Source of the DNA: Opisthorchis felineus
Lineage: Eukaryota > Platyhelminthes > Trematoda > Opisthorchiida > Opisthorchiidae
Direction of reading: 5' to 3'
DNA length: 64,000 nt
Assembly: GCA_004794785.1 (NCBI GenBank)
Contig: SJOL01002747.1
Location: forward strand, 24,647-88,646
Shown here: piece by piece, positions 30,201 through 45,200 of the stretch
Position numbering within the stretch: the stretch's first letter is position 1
Layout: each line of letters begins with the position of its first letter
Made by a program: the position numbers and the translations under genes
Notes under the pieces: generated by a model
Seen by the model: the letters and a program-made list of their open reading frames with translations, nothing else
Told to the model about the DNA's origin: nothing
Databases searched by the model: none

Positions 30201-33200
30201 GCATTCTGTTATTAATTAGTGGACGCCAGTAGGAACGCAACACATGTGGAAATGCACCAACAAGAAACGCTTCGATTCCCGCTTTCCAGCTGATAAACAG
30301 TTACAAAATAGACCAGAATAGGAATAATTATGTGGTCACATTCTCACACATCAGATGTGTGGGCTTGTATCTAATATCTTGGCCATACGCAACAGAATGA
30401 CCCAGACAAAACGAAAAATGTAAGACCTAAAAAAAACAAGGTGCACGTTCGAAAGTAAGCCAAATGGATGTTAAGGCAACAAGAATTAAATTGTCATGAT
30501 AACTCCTACGATACTGAATGAGCTCCATCTTGATATACGGTGTATGCTCGTTTAATTTTCGAGTCAACCTCTGAGAACGTTTTGATTTCATCTAACTAGG
30601 CAACATCAATATTTGCGGATAGGAAAAGAACGTCTCAAATCCCTAAGGTTAACGCTGTCGGAAATCTGGACTTGACGGAAACTAAGCCATAAATACAAAA
30701 GAAAATCGACTCATGGCTGACTAGAGTGCTCTCTATAGGAGGTTGATTAGCATCGGTGGCTTACTTATAGATATCCAATACGCGTTCCAGTGATAGCTCA
30801 TCAAAATACAGACGGTCGCACATGTCAAAGTCGGTAGATACTGTTTCTGGATTGCAGTTCAGCATGATACTGGACCAGCCAAGTCGACGAAGCTCGCGCA
30901 CACATCCGACGGCACACCAATCAAACTCCACACTTGATCCAATACGATAGACGCCAGAGCCCAAAACCATTATCTGAGCTGAAAAAAGTGGCAGTGAGTG
31001 AATTTTAGCGGTGGAACTCGTAAACAACCACAACGCTTGGCGCTGACGTTTATTAAATCTGCAAGTTTCAGGCGATGAAAGATACCTGTGGGAGTCCTCG
31101 GAATAAACAACTTGGCGATTAAAACTTGGAACCTTTGTCGATTGTCATCAGGTCCAAACAGAACGAATTTATATGAAATAATACAGTAGCCACAAGTTCA
31201 AAAGTTGTACTAGGTTCTTCTGAAAACAGAGCTGCAAATTCAAACGGCCTACAGAATGCATTACGGATTGTGTCTAGGCAGCTAATTATGTAGCCTATGG
31301 AGCCAAAATATGTGCGAAAAATACGACCCGCAAGTTGGAAAATTTGGCGAAACCTGATATGAATCACTCTAGTCGATGAGTTTGTAACAAACCCTGTTCT
31401 TACATTATCGAACATTAACACCACAACAAATACTAGAAATCACTAACTAGAAGGGATGAGAATACACTGCCATAATACTTACCCCGGAAGTGATCATTCT
31501 GAGTTTTTCTAGGGAATGGACTCAGAGGCTAATGTCTTTGCACTACTCAGGTCATGTTGTTGAAAGGCATGAAGAACTGTGTGACCTAAGAGATATTTTT
31601 TTCTGTAAACTGTCCAGTGGTCTTTGACTAAGTTTGCGTCTACAAACAATAGAGTACAACTGCTACTGAATTCTAATAATCTTCAATCGGAATTATTGTT
31701 GTTGCTCAAAAGCAATTTTTTTGGTTAGTTGGCGAGCTGAATGGCGTATGCTCATGTTACTTGCTTGGGTTTGTTTGTTTAAATATCGCGTCTTAAGGCA
31801 AACCACTAGAATATTCATTCATCCTCTGAATTAACTTGAGCGCAAGCGACGTCGTAACCTGAAATGGGAATCGACTATTGATAGAAAAACGCATATGTTT
31901 GCGTGATTGTCCTAGGAATCAGCCAAGAAATAGCTACTACACTCATGTCTGGTCATGGAGGTCAAATGTCCAACAGTCAGGTTTTGAAACATAAGCTTTC
32001 GTGAATTTTCCAAGAGCAATATCACATGTAGGTTCCCGCAACAACAGACGAACAGAGGGTGAACCGAAATTCAACCGAGACTCGATCGGTTACTTACTTG
32101 TATCCTACCTATACCAACATCCGATATATTACACACTGGAATTAACAACTGCCACACAATTACTGACGTCAAAGACGTAGATTTGGAAGAAGCTATTTGA
32201 GCCCGATATTGTCCATGGCGCAGCGAGAAGGAACCAATCGCCAATCCAACAGTGATAACAGCTTGTAGCGTACCAGTTGATACCATTTTTCAGGAGGACT
32301 ATGAGGTTAGTCACGTGTTGAACTGTTCCAAAAACAGGTACGTGCTGGCTTGTGACCCAAAGCTCAAAACTTATAGCATTGCCACGTGGCCCTTGGAAAA
32401 TGTGGATTTTCCCCCATTTTTGTTTGTTCCATGGTCTTTTTTGGAAGACGTAATAACTCCCCAGAGAAATAAGCCGTGGGTGATCTGCGTAGGTGGCTGC
32501 CCTGGAGATAACATATTCTGAGAATGCTCAGTGAGGACTCTTTTGGAGGGTGGCTTCTTTCCGAGGGAAGTCCCTTAAGATTACTGTATACTTACTAGTG
32601 ATGGAAAATGTTATCATACCGCAAGATTAACGATAGAAAACTCGAAAGTCATACGAAGCCGGCGAGTAATTGTTTGTGGTATAATGACGGATCCAATTAC
32701 AGAAGAAAGAAATACGGAAATATAGTGAAAAATTGGTGCAAAATCTAAAGTTTTTAAAAAAAAAATCGAATGACTTAACACCTGAATAGTGAAAATATCA
32801 TACTTTGTGGTTCAAAAGTAACGTCGTGTTTTCCGGATGGGTTCAACCGACATTGAAGCTTATTTGGAAAACCATCAACTTCATTTGAATGACCCAGCTG
32901 CAAAACACCGGCCAAGGGAATATCGGCATAACTGAGGTACAGGTAATTGGTCGTTGCTGGCCATTCACCTGCGACCGTATCGACTCTGCGTACCAATGGA
33001 CCCAAATATATCTTTTCGCGCGTTTCACGTACGGACAGCGCCGACGAGTGGAGTGCCTCTCCGATTTGCTGGTCGCTGAAACCCAGTCGTTTGGCACGTA
33101 ACAGAGTGTGAATTGAGGGTAGAACGGAATTGGAGACTGACTGGGTAACTGGATCCTCGAATAAGCGAACAATTTTAGTGAGTACACCATCACGCAACTA

Positions 33201-36200
33201 AGTGCAGAAATAAAAGGAAGTAAGCTTTAAAAATTGACTCCACACACAAAAAAACGAGCAAACAACTATTCCAATGCAACAATCATCAAAAACAAGGAAT
33301 CGTCGTTCACTTTTCAAAATCCGCTTCATAAGACTTATAAAATGAAATGATCCACTATGTTAGTAACGTCTTCTTGGTTAGACCTGTCAAGAGCCCGATA
33401 AAATATTGGGACATTGGTTACGACTCTGTTCAGATCAAAGATAAGTGTTTCAACTGAAAGATATTATATAAGCGCAGACTCAGTGGTAGATTTGTACCTC
33501 AGTACAATATAACGAAACTAGTTCGATTCAAAATACAATTCGAACAACTATAGCACATGTACGATAAACAATACCGAGGATGTGTTGCCCTCACTCGGCA
33601 TCCATCAGTATAAACACAGCTTACACAAACTGTCATTCACATTAAGGCCGCCACCCTGAGCCAGAAACAAGGAACCCCAAGTGAATCCGCCAAAAACAAT
33701 GGAAAAATCGTTACCAATTAACGGCCCTTGAAAAGGACTGGCGATACCTCAGCATTACCAAAAAGGAAGGCCAAGACTCTACTGATAACTGAGTTATCTG
33801 TTTCAACAAAATGACACAGAATGAGGAAATAATACCTAGTTAAAGACAACCTGCTACTTCACTACTGGTTGGTGAGCAACGTTAATTTAGCATGAACAAC
33901 CACTGACCCTATTAGATCTGGCCTCACTCAAAACGCAAATCGATGAACATCTATGAGAATTACGATAAACAGCATCGGGGACCCCAGTTGTGATTCTCGG
34001 TCTAACGAGCTGTGGATTGATTCTGACAATCCGATCACTGGTTGGCAGTAATGCAGAACCCAGCGGACGAGCTGAGTATAACCAAATCAAGGGCCTGGAA
34101 GTGAACCAGATGTCTAAGCCAAAGGTGTGGTCGGAACGCTTTCGTCCTTATTGACACTCACCGGATGGGTGAAGAAAAAACAGACATATGACCCTTGGAA
34201 TAGCGATTTCGGCTGCTACCTCTGAAACACACATCCATGGACCCGTTTGTGGAACTGGGGAATGTGATAGTTAGTCTCATTGTTGGTCTAGACCCGAAAA
34301 GTATCTGACTACTCATGAACAGTCGGAAAGTTTTGTCTGATTAAACTGGGAGACTCTATGAATTAACATCGCATATACATTGTTCGTGAAATCCTACTGG
34401 CTTACTTCTAGGTGGGAATACCACACGAACAAAGGGAGCTTTTTTAAAGATGGTTAACAAGTATCGAAAAAAGGCTATACTGAGAACCTTTCACATCCAA
34501 CAGAGATAGCGGGTGTCTCTACCGCTCCGGCTACAGCAAAGACCGAGTGTTTGGAGACATTGTCGGTCTTACAATATCGCTAGAAACACGTGGCAAATGT
34601 GTTTAAAAGATACCAGAGGATCAGATGGTGAGTAGAAGAGTGTGGGCGTGCAGATAATTCGGGACAAGTGTCTATAAGTAGTGACAAAGATACTGAATCG
34701 TTTGATAAGGGTACAACCTTTTACTTAGGACAACTTGGAAGAATAATTGACATGCCAGTTATGTCGGCCACAGTTCGGTAAGCTGAAACGTATTGATATG
34801 GAAAAAGTAATAACCAAACAGAATGACGTTCAGGTATATTCAAGAGACCCACTCATCTTATGTGTCAAAACGTACAGTTTTCAATTCCTTCTCGCATTCG
34901 GCGATTGCAGCAAACCGATGCAGAAACCACTTATCGATTTGGGTGAGTGTGTGAATCCTGTCCACGGACCATCCATCTTTCAGTGCAGCAGCCAGGACGA
35001 ATATCCTTTGATCTGTCGGATCCGCCAGGATGTCCGCATCTGCCTGGTGATCACCGCTGGTGAAACCCAATACACTCGGTTTGCTCATTCGGAGCGCCTT
35101 CTGAATGGCCTCTTCGAAGCACCGTGAGATCGCCATCACCTCCCCCACGCTTTTCATGGAGCTCCCAATATTCCGTGAAACCTGTTCATTGAGGAATAAA
35201 ACATAACATGAAGACTCGGTTGTGTAGTTTACTCTGCCGTGTTGTAACCTGACACTTTGGGAGTAAACTTGAGCTAAATGCAAGTTCACTCTGTAATTTT
35301 TGAAACGCAACATCGTGGGACAGTGCGGCCACTCAACATCAACCCCTACGGAAGTAGCCGGTGTGGAGGAGGTTTACCGTGTAACAACACACCCTCATTA
35401 TAACGTCGTTTTTTTCTACCCAAGTACTGGAGCTTAGCTTCTATAAAACGTTGTGAAAAAGTCGCAGTAAGGAATGGAAAGAAAGAAGAGCGGGAGACGA
35501 ATAAAGACAACAAAACTAAGGTAAACGCATCCGAGCACCGTAGCGGGAGAAAACGCCACCAGCAGGATGGAACCAACATCTCTTGCGCACCTCAAATAGA
35601 TACATTCCCAGGATACTTGATTGTGACTTTCAGTGTAGTGTTTGTTTGTGGACCACCTCTTGGAGATTTGAGCTACATTGTCTGGACAACGGATTCCCAA
35701 CATTTCTTCCTTCGACACCTCTCCTGGTTCAATTGAGTCCCAATAAGAACGAAAAAATGCGATTAAACAAGGACCACCACCTAACACACCACGAAACAAT
35801 ATGGTGCGTTGCATGCCGTTCGACAGTTATGACTTCGATATCGCGAGCAGTGTCGCAAAAGGTAGTCTTACTTGACAAACAACACAGAAATTCGGCAACC
35901 ATCTTTTTTGAAATACAAGCCATAAAATAATCAATAGGCGACAACTATGCAGATGTGTACGGAGCGGAATAACAGATAAGTTGCGCTTAAATATTTTGCC
36001 CCATGATCATGCACAACTTTAACATCACAAAGTAAGACAGCCAACGCACAGGCCCCCAACACAGTACCATTTGTCTGTCCGGTCGAAACAGCAGCACTTC
36101 AAATGCTGGAATACTAACAGAGAAAACGCTCTGAGCGATATGAAGCCAGACAAACAGCATTCCTTAGTTAGGTTTGTGTGGTATGCAAACACAATAGAAT

Positions 36201-39200
36201 GTGATGTACTAAACAAACAAATTGACTGGTTGGTTTACAAGGTTTGTTGATTACCTGTGCGACTAGTTAGTTACTTACCCGAGTAAATTTGCTCAAATCC
36301 CATCGTGGTACTTTGACGACGCAATAGTCTAAACTTGGTTCAAAGCAAGCGGTTGTCCTGCCTCCTGTCACCACGTTCGATAGTTCAGGTAAACTCCGCC
36401 CCAAGCACAGCTTCGCAGCAATATAGGCCAGGGGGTAACCTGTAGCTTTACTGGCTAAAGCAGAACTGCGTGATAGCCGAGCGTTCACCTCAATTATGTA
36501 ATACGTTAGCGAATTGGGGTCCAGCGCGAATTGAATGTTGCACTCGCCAACGATGTGAAGATGACAAGCAACCTGATATTCAGACCAAGAGAGGAAAAAA
36601 TGTGTAAGAACAGACGAAGGAGCAATTAGGAATGTTGTTCGACTTCTTCCAAACAGTTACACGCTCTTCCGTGCACAACTGCTTCCCGTCAACAGACAGA
36701 GCAGTGTTTAGCCTCACTGGATACGGGAGCTATCGACAAACTCAACGCCTAAGGGTACCATAGGACATGCAGTAGAATCAACCAATAACTCATGGCGCCC
36801 TCAACATTTCTGACGACGCCCAGATGATCTGCATACAGGTTGATGAAGAAATAAGAAAGTGAATCCGGTTAATGAACCATACACAAGCGTACTTTGATTA
36901 GGGTTATCACAGCATCTGAAGGTGGATAGGCGGGAAAGACGAATAATTGTGGCTCAAAAAGGTAGGGGGGAATAAAGTACAAGTGGTTTAAAAGTCAAGC
37001 GAACAGCAATAAGGTTATACTTACACTTTTTAATGGACAGAACCCTTGTCCATGTGATTTTAAGTTGGAATTGCAACCGCTATTCGTGCTTAAATGACTC
37101 GGGGTTACCTTGTGTGCTCACCTTGATTGCCACAGAGCGAAGCATGTTGTATTCTATATTGGACAAAGTTTGACTGGGGGCCACCACAATCGATTCACCC
37201 GTGTGTATCCCCACCGGGTCGATATTTTCCATGTTACACACCGTGATGCAGTTGTTATAGGCGTCGCGCACGACCTGTAGTAGAAAGTACGGTAGAAATG
37301 ACGACATGTTGACTGTTGTAGAATCTTCAAACATCACTTAGCTGCTTGTTTATATGGTCTGCTTGTGGAGGGAGGTCTTTGGTACAGAAATCGTCGTAGA
37401 GACTTGACGGCAGACTAAAGTCACTCATCGGCGTTGCACGCTCAAAACAGACGTCGTTCCTTCAATATGGGAATTTCGTCTTGAGAGGATAATTCTACTT
37501 AACCTCAGAGATGACAGACAAAAACAGCACGCTTGTCCTTCCAACTACGAAAGAATATTCTGAATATGCGGTGTTACGAAAGCGATAACCCAGTTAACGA
37601 ATGGGTTGCTGTGCCCATACGGTGTAACCCCGGAATAGATGAAACGAACTTAAGATGTAAATCTCAGCAACAACAATGAAAACTGTTAGGATCTAGTGTA
37701 TTTCCGTGAATGAATAAGCATTCGATCGGTTGGGCGGATGAAATTTAGTTCAACAGGTACGATGACAGTTTGACAGATCCTATTCAGACCTGCTAACCAT
37801 AGAGATTACCGCATAGAGACTCCATTGTGGTCCTTACGAAACTTATTACACGTTCCTGTGAAAGATAATGACAGTCCAGCGAACAATGAAAGGACGCAAC
37901 GATTCCGACTGTGTAAACGAAAACAAAAATAAAAAAATTACTCATGGTATGACAATTTGTATAAAGTTGATAATCCTAGACACATCCGTTTGGAGGCTCA
38001 CTAGGTAGGCCTGGTCCCATAAGTTCCATCGATTTTATTTTCCGGTTAAACAACGGATTCGATGTTTTTGCAGATAAGCACTCATTTGAATTTGAATCCC
38101 AGCTGGAACATTCGTTTGATCAGAAAAAAGCAGCGTTTATGTTCAAACGACCGGCAAGACATTCAGTGAGACCAATCAGTATGATTACCTCGTACTCCAC
38201 TTCTTTCCAACCTTTAAGCGATTTGTCAATGAAGATTTGGGGTGTTTGCGAAAGAGCGCGAGTTGCCAACTGTTCCAGTTCTTCCACATTCTCCGCAAAA
38301 CCCGAACCCATTCCGCCTAGAGCAAACGCGGCACGAATGAGGACCGGAAAACCCAGGCGGTTGGCGACATCCACAGCTTCCTGAATAGGGAAAAATATAG
38401 GCGATGAGATGGCATAATCAGAACCTGAGGTTGTTTGCGTCTGGATAGCACTTGAAGTTGTGTAACCGGAAACCCGAATTCGGACTCAACCGCGGTTAGG
38501 GTTGTGAAACTTTTGCAGGCCAGAATGTGGGTGTAAATCGCGGTGCTGGATGTATCCTCTTCACTTTTAACGCTAACGAAGATTTGGCAAATCCAGGAGA
38601 ATCAGTAAGGTACAAATCAACCCGGATTAAACATGAGATTTGGGCTCCGTTTTGCGAAACAGAATTTGAACAGCGGCCCTGTTCTGACAAAGTCAACGGC
38701 TGGGTGGAGAAAACACCAGCCGCCCAAAACTAGTCAGTGGATGCGTAATCCTGAGATTACGTGAATGATCTCGTCTGCCCCTACCTGATTAGCCCCAATA
38801 CGGATAAAATGGCTTTTCGATATCTGATCTCTGCTATATCTTGTGGGGTTATTCTAAATGTTTCCTTAGGGATCAGAATTAACCATGGGAAATAGAATTG
38901 TACGCAAATGAATAGAAATACTCATGTCAACCAAGAATCACTACTTCTAAATCAGGCCTAGAGTCTATCCAAAGCTAATTGTACACACTTTGAACGAACA
39001 CACTTTGAAAAGGACACTATGGAGCTAGGCCGTACCGAATTCGTTTCTTTGCGATTCTCTCTCACATCGTGTCAGCTTGACTGAACCCTGTGAACAAGGC
39101 TGACGCCTATGTATAGCCGGCTAATAAACAATAATGTTTCCGCAGCACCGTATTCGTGTCCGCACTGGTGTTGCTGTCTTTAAGGATACAGATGATAAAT

Positions 39201-42200
39201 CCAAATAAAATATGAGGTCACGGTCATAAACTACTCATAGTCGCATTCGGTTGACGTCAGTTTCCGGATATTTTCAGACGCATACCATGACTCCGGTGCA
39301 GTATACACGGTATTTTGCCATCTCTAAAGTTCCTTGCCAACCACCGAAACCATTCATACAGGTTGGATGACAATTAGTGCGACGTAGGTCAACGGTGATT
39401 CCGCAGCTTCAGGTCTCTGGATTGGATTGCTAGTCTACACCAAAATGATCATGGAAGTATAAAATAGACTGCATTCTCGCTCTGCTCCCTCAGTAAAAAG
39501 TATTTTTTGATTATCCAAACACGAGCGCTAAAGTTACTACAATTTTGGGACGGCCAAAGTGCGAATTGGACTTCGCTCTTTGTAGACGGTTCATAAACAA
39601 ACGCAATACCCCGGACTTCTTATTGGAGATATATGCTGACAGCATTACACAGGTTTCCGGGTGTCTCAATGACTAGTCACTTTCCCTTACTAAGTAACTT
39701 CAACAATCCCCTGTGGGTGATTTCCTGCATGCCTTGAATCGCAGCTGCCCCCTCACAGCAGTCAGTGGCAACATTGGTTCCCATGACATTCACTAGTTCA
39801 CGTGACAGAAGACAAACTGAGTTAGTTATATTAAAACTTACGGGAATTAGCCAGAATATACAGTAGTGAAAACCAAGGACTATCTCACCTATGCGATAAC
39901 GCTCAACTGAAACAGAATACCTTTGTGATATTGAGCAATCTTTCTGGTTCATATTTCTCAAACGTGATGATTGATTCGATCGCAATTCGATATGTTCTGC
40001 CAACAGTGTAAATTAAAAGTAGTAAGACGAAATATGGCCGATTCTTTTAATTTCATTTCGTACCAAACTGTCACGGAACTTTCGATAAAACGGTTTCTAC
40101 GGGCATCAACCATAGCTTCCAAAAATTAGGACTGTGAAAAGTCCATTTGTGTATTTTCATATCATGAAAGATATCCTAGACGAATACCAATATTTAAATT
40201 TCGGAGTCGATGCCATTTGGCGGACCATCCTTTAACTATGTGACATAATCGGATTTATTATCCACCAACGTTTCGGACAGGAAAGGTTGTATCCAACAAG
40301 ACACCTTACACCCAGTTTCGGTTTGTGTTCCATACTTCTGGTAAGTTAAAATTAGATGTTCGAAACTTTTAACGTCGTAATTGAACCTTCCTTAAAGGAG
40401 AACGTGTAGTAATGGGGTGCCAAAAAGTAAATTGTGATAAATCAAAGGAACATCATCTCCCCTGAGAGTGTACAGCAGTGTTTCCTGTCAGTCACGAACT
40501 AGTATATGATTAGCACCACTACAATCCCTGAAGAGGGGTGGAATACCCTTTTCTTCACAGACGTTTCTCTTGGGACGACGATGTCACGAGCAAGGCTATT
40601 GAAACTTGCCGGTACTGTTGTGGCTGCAGCCGCAGGGGCAACTTTTTCTCCGATGGACTGCATCGCATCTGCAAACATCTGTCTGTTTTCTGTGATCTCG
40701 ATGGTCGCGGCCGGTGTACCGAGAATCCGACAGTCGTATTGCTCCAAAATGCTTAAAGTTGGTGCATCATTGTCACCCGGATCAGTGACAGTTTCATCGG
40801 TTTTATTATTCAAACCAGGGTAAGCCAGCGCTAGCCCACAAGTCAAACCAGTCTGACCACCAAACCCGATCAGGATGCCATCCGGACGTTCGGCTTCGAT
40901 TATGCGCGCCACACAGTCCGGTGTCACAGGCAACAGAAAAATCTGTTTTAAGGAAGAGTGCATAAAATATTATATGCAATGTGCCAAGGCTATCCGGGGA
41001 TTTGAGAAAGACAAAAGTTGAAATGACCGCAGAGGAAGAAAAAACTACTTCCCAAAATTAATGTTTGGTGCTGGTTTCGACCACATTGCATAAGGATGGA
41101 CATATCGCAGGGTCCAGATAAACATTCCCAAAGAACAACACACCGCTGAACAGGAGATAGAAAGCTACAATGGATACAGGATGCGACCATAAGTGAGTGT
41201 GCTAGGATGGGTTCAAGTTAAAACGGCTCCAATAGCAAAATTGAGTATCCTTATCTGTCAAGCTGCCATGGAAAGGAAAGGGCATTCAGCTAGCCTAGTC
41301 AAAGATGTGGTGTAGGACTGTAGTGGACAACGGTCTGCACCGATAGTAAACCCAAATTAGGGACTCCATAAATACCGTACAGTTCGAGATGGGCAAGTTA
41401 GATTTTTCGGAATGAAGCGACCACATTGTGTACAGGAACGAGGGTTATATCCTTTGTGCAGTAGCCCCCTCCCATTCACATTCACATTCCACAGTACTTG
41501 TGCCAGTACGTCCTAGGCTTATGCTAACTAGATGAAAGCATACAATAGCCAAATGATGCAGCAGCCTACTAACTATCTTCTAGAAGCGTCCAAAGTGACG
41601 TGGGTCGTATAAACCTAGAAAAGCTGAGTAAGTCATAATAACCATGTATTTGTTTTTGGGGATGGTTGACGAGTTAGCTCGAGGTAGCTCAGCGGTTAAG
41701 GGGCAAGCTTACTGGCCGGATGGTCCGTGGTTCGAACACCATCTCGGCATCTCGACTGCTCCAGTCTAGGCTTGGGCGACCCGGCGGTATCTAAGATCCC
41801 GAAAGGTAGCATGGCAGCTACATACCGAAAAGGTGTCACAGCTGAACGATTATTATTTAACAGTCAACTTAGGAAGATGCAATGTGTTAACTTCATCGCA
41901 ACGATAAACGATTCACTCACAAAAAAGAAGTACACAACGATTATTGGACGACAAACAAGGTGAACTTCCACAGACAGACAGACGACTCAAAAGAAATCAG
42001 GCGGTTGCTCTTCTGGGTGTTCATCCGCCACAAACTTAGCCTCAAAACCACCATACAGACAAATACGCAGCCCGTACAACTCAAAATAGACTACCACCTA
42101 TGTAACACAGAGGGTCTTGGAAAAACAGACTCATTATTCTGCAGAATGCACAGGCTGTTAGCAGAGAAACATATAACGATATAAAACGATTATACAAATT

Positions 42201-45200
42201 TGAAACACCAACTATAAACGAGTGATTCCTCTTTCTTACTTTGGCTCCTTTTGATGCGAACAGACAGAGGGGCTTGTGCACGCCTGAATCGACCTCCCCC
42301 CGCCTGTAGAGACAATTTGAAGGTCTTTGGTTAAGTGTCCCTTTTGTGTTGCATCCAAAAGTGCCCTAAATTTCTGCGCGCTATTGACTTGAGTAAATCA
42401 GATCCCCTGGGAGTTGGTGAATCAAATTTGGTGGTTCTCTGACAAGTAAAGCGCCGGAGAACCAGTATGAAGTACATACTTGGCATTCTGCGCCGAAAAC
42501 TGAGTACCCTCGATTTCAAATCTTGCCTCAACAATCCGCGACTCAAGAATGCCAGGTATTCTGCAATCGCACCGCAAAATTAAATGAGTCAGCATAAGAT
42601 TCACCAATGACCTGGACCACAAAATCAGAAGCAACAAACACCGTTTGGAAAATGGTGTGGTTATCTGAAATACTGAGTTACGATCCCGAAACAACCAGGG
42701 AGAATAAATCCGGAAAAGTAAACGGATACCTTGTCAGCCATTCCAGAAGTCGTCTGAACAGTGGCTACATTCGGGTTAATCAACAAGCTTTGTACGCCTT
42801 CTTCACGCAGTGCCTTCAGTGCCTGGCTTCCTGAGTAATCGAACTCTCCCGCCTGTCCAATTGAGAGCCCACCAGAGCCGAGAAGTAAGATTTTTTGGGG
42901 GCGATTCGGGCGGACTGCTAACAACTGCTCGAATCGTAGCTGGTCGTAAGTAACGGCGTTGGTGAGTCTTTCGCTCAGAGTCATATCGGAAGGTGATCGT
43001 ACCTGAGAAGATCCCAAGAATAATAACAAGCACGTGAATAACCGAAGAACCTGTGAGCCGGTGAGTTCAAGTGAATGGATGAATGAACCAATCAATCAAT
43101 AAACCGGTCGATCAACCAATCAATCAATGAGTGAATGTGAGTGGAGTGGGTAAGTGAGTGAGTGAGTGAGTGAGTGAGTGAGTGAGTGAGTGAGTGAGTG
43201 AGTGAGTGAGTGAGTGAGTGTGAGTGAATGTTATGTGGATCGAAAAACATAGTGATCTGGCCATTCTATTTCTTTGAAACGAAGGAAGGTGCGGAATTAC
43301 TTACCTGGTCCAGAAAAACGTCAAACAGAAACTCCAAATCCTGTGGACCAGCCATGTGTTCAGGATGGAACTGCACTGACATCCATGGTTTCTGACGATG
43401 CGCCAAACCCTCGTTAGAATGGTCGTTGGCATTTCGGAATAGCTCATACCAGCCCTCCGGAAGATTTGATACATCCACAGAATAACCGTGATTCTAAAAT
43501 TCATGTGGACAACGACCCGTAATAGCAAACACAGGTATCATTTTTTCTGGATACAAGAAAAGAGTCAAACACCTCGAAAGGGGATGCTGAAAAGTTTGAT
43601 CAAATAAAATGTGTTCATACCCAAAGCAAGCTGTTCGTTAAACAACGACGTATCTGATGATCATATACTCCAGGGAACTAATATGATTCTTGCTACTAGT
43701 TAGGGCACAAATCTGCCACTTGCCTATCTATCTGGCATATTGAAGCAAAACTCCATAAACAGTGGAGTGACCAAAGGTTAACACAATCAGACAGGACAGG
43801 TGAGCAATCGAACTAAAAATCATGCTTTCGTGGCACCACGGGCCAGACTAATTGATTAGTCTCCGATGAAAGGATGTTAAACCCTTCAATGAGAGATCAG
43901 GTAGGCATGCAAAGCCCGTTGGGTTGTTTACGCTATCACAAGCCAGTTTCAGCAGTACAAGGACACCAAAGCCTTGCGAATGTTTACTAGTAGTAATTGC
44001 CCTGTGAAGGAACGACACCGTTTCATTCTTCTCAGGAATGAAGCCAATGCGACAATGTGCTTTGGTTACGGAGGCAAAATGACTGCCTGCAATAAAATTT
44101 CGTCCCACTTTGAACAATTTATTATAGCAGCAGAAATGTGCCTTGATAGTCCATTGAAACAGTGAAAAACAGCCAGGATATGACCTTTGTAGCTGATACC
44201 GTAGGCTGATCGTTTGTAAGGCTGAGCACGGTAATGCAGTCGCCTTTTATACGTAACGGTTATCAAAAAAAGGACAGTATAGTCAGTTTCACCGTTCACT
44301 TCTTACCTGACTTGTGATGAAACATCGTTTCGTTTCCAAATGTATACAAGGCTGATTATGGCCTCGATTGCCGTATTTCATTTTATAAGTCTCTAATCCA
44401 ACTGCTCTGGCAACCAGTTGATGACCGAGGCAAATACCGAACAGTGGTTTGTTTGACTTCAGCCATTGTCGTATTTGGTCGACTATGTGTGTGCAGTGAG
44501 AAGGATCCCCCGGACCGTTGCTGATGAACAAGGCATCAAACTCGTTGATCCTCGCAGACAGGTCGGAGGAAGAGGGCAAAAGTGTAACCTGTCGAAAGCA
44601 AAGGGAGAGCAGTTTTCATGAAGGATACCAGATAGGCTGTGTAGCAGAATACACCGGACATAATCTTGGCAACAAGTGGTTCATTCAAGCCATACAATCC
44701 CCCCTCCTCGTGGGGGCTGACTACGGAAGGGGCAAGATACCTTTTTTGCTTGTGATGGTATCGCTTGAGATGGACGATGATGTAGTACTAATTAATGGGT
44801 AAGCGGATAAAACAGGTATGGTAAACATACTAAACTCGACGGCGGCCGCCGTCCTATAAGAGATAGCAGTGAACTGGCTCCAGGCACCAGAGTTACAACC
44901 TTATTAAAGTCGTACGAAAACCTCTTAGGAGCAGAACTACTCCATACTAATGAATCCTACAGGTTTGTCGGCGTTCACAACACGCCACAAAAAGTACGGT
45001 AGCCCTCCTCAACAAGCAACGCCGTTCGGGACTTGTTGCTTCATTTCTTGCTGGAGGTTGCAAAATGCTGGAGAAGAACCACAAAAAATTCCGCCAACAT
45101 CGTCTTTAACAAATGATTTTGTAGTAGTCCGCAAAACAATTGAACTCCGTCCGCAATACTACATGGCATTGTTCACAAGAGATAAATCTATCTCAATCGC

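Noticed and set aside
40545..40615. Extension of CAD exon 7 by about 23 residues
   Set aside because: The extension has no counterpart in CPSase sequences, while ending at 40,616 makes exon 8 continue the conserved block directly. The weak donor leaves some doubt.
43090..43220. CRISPR-like or satellite array
   Set aside because: It is a simple tetranucleotide microsatellite with no spacers and no longer repeat unit.
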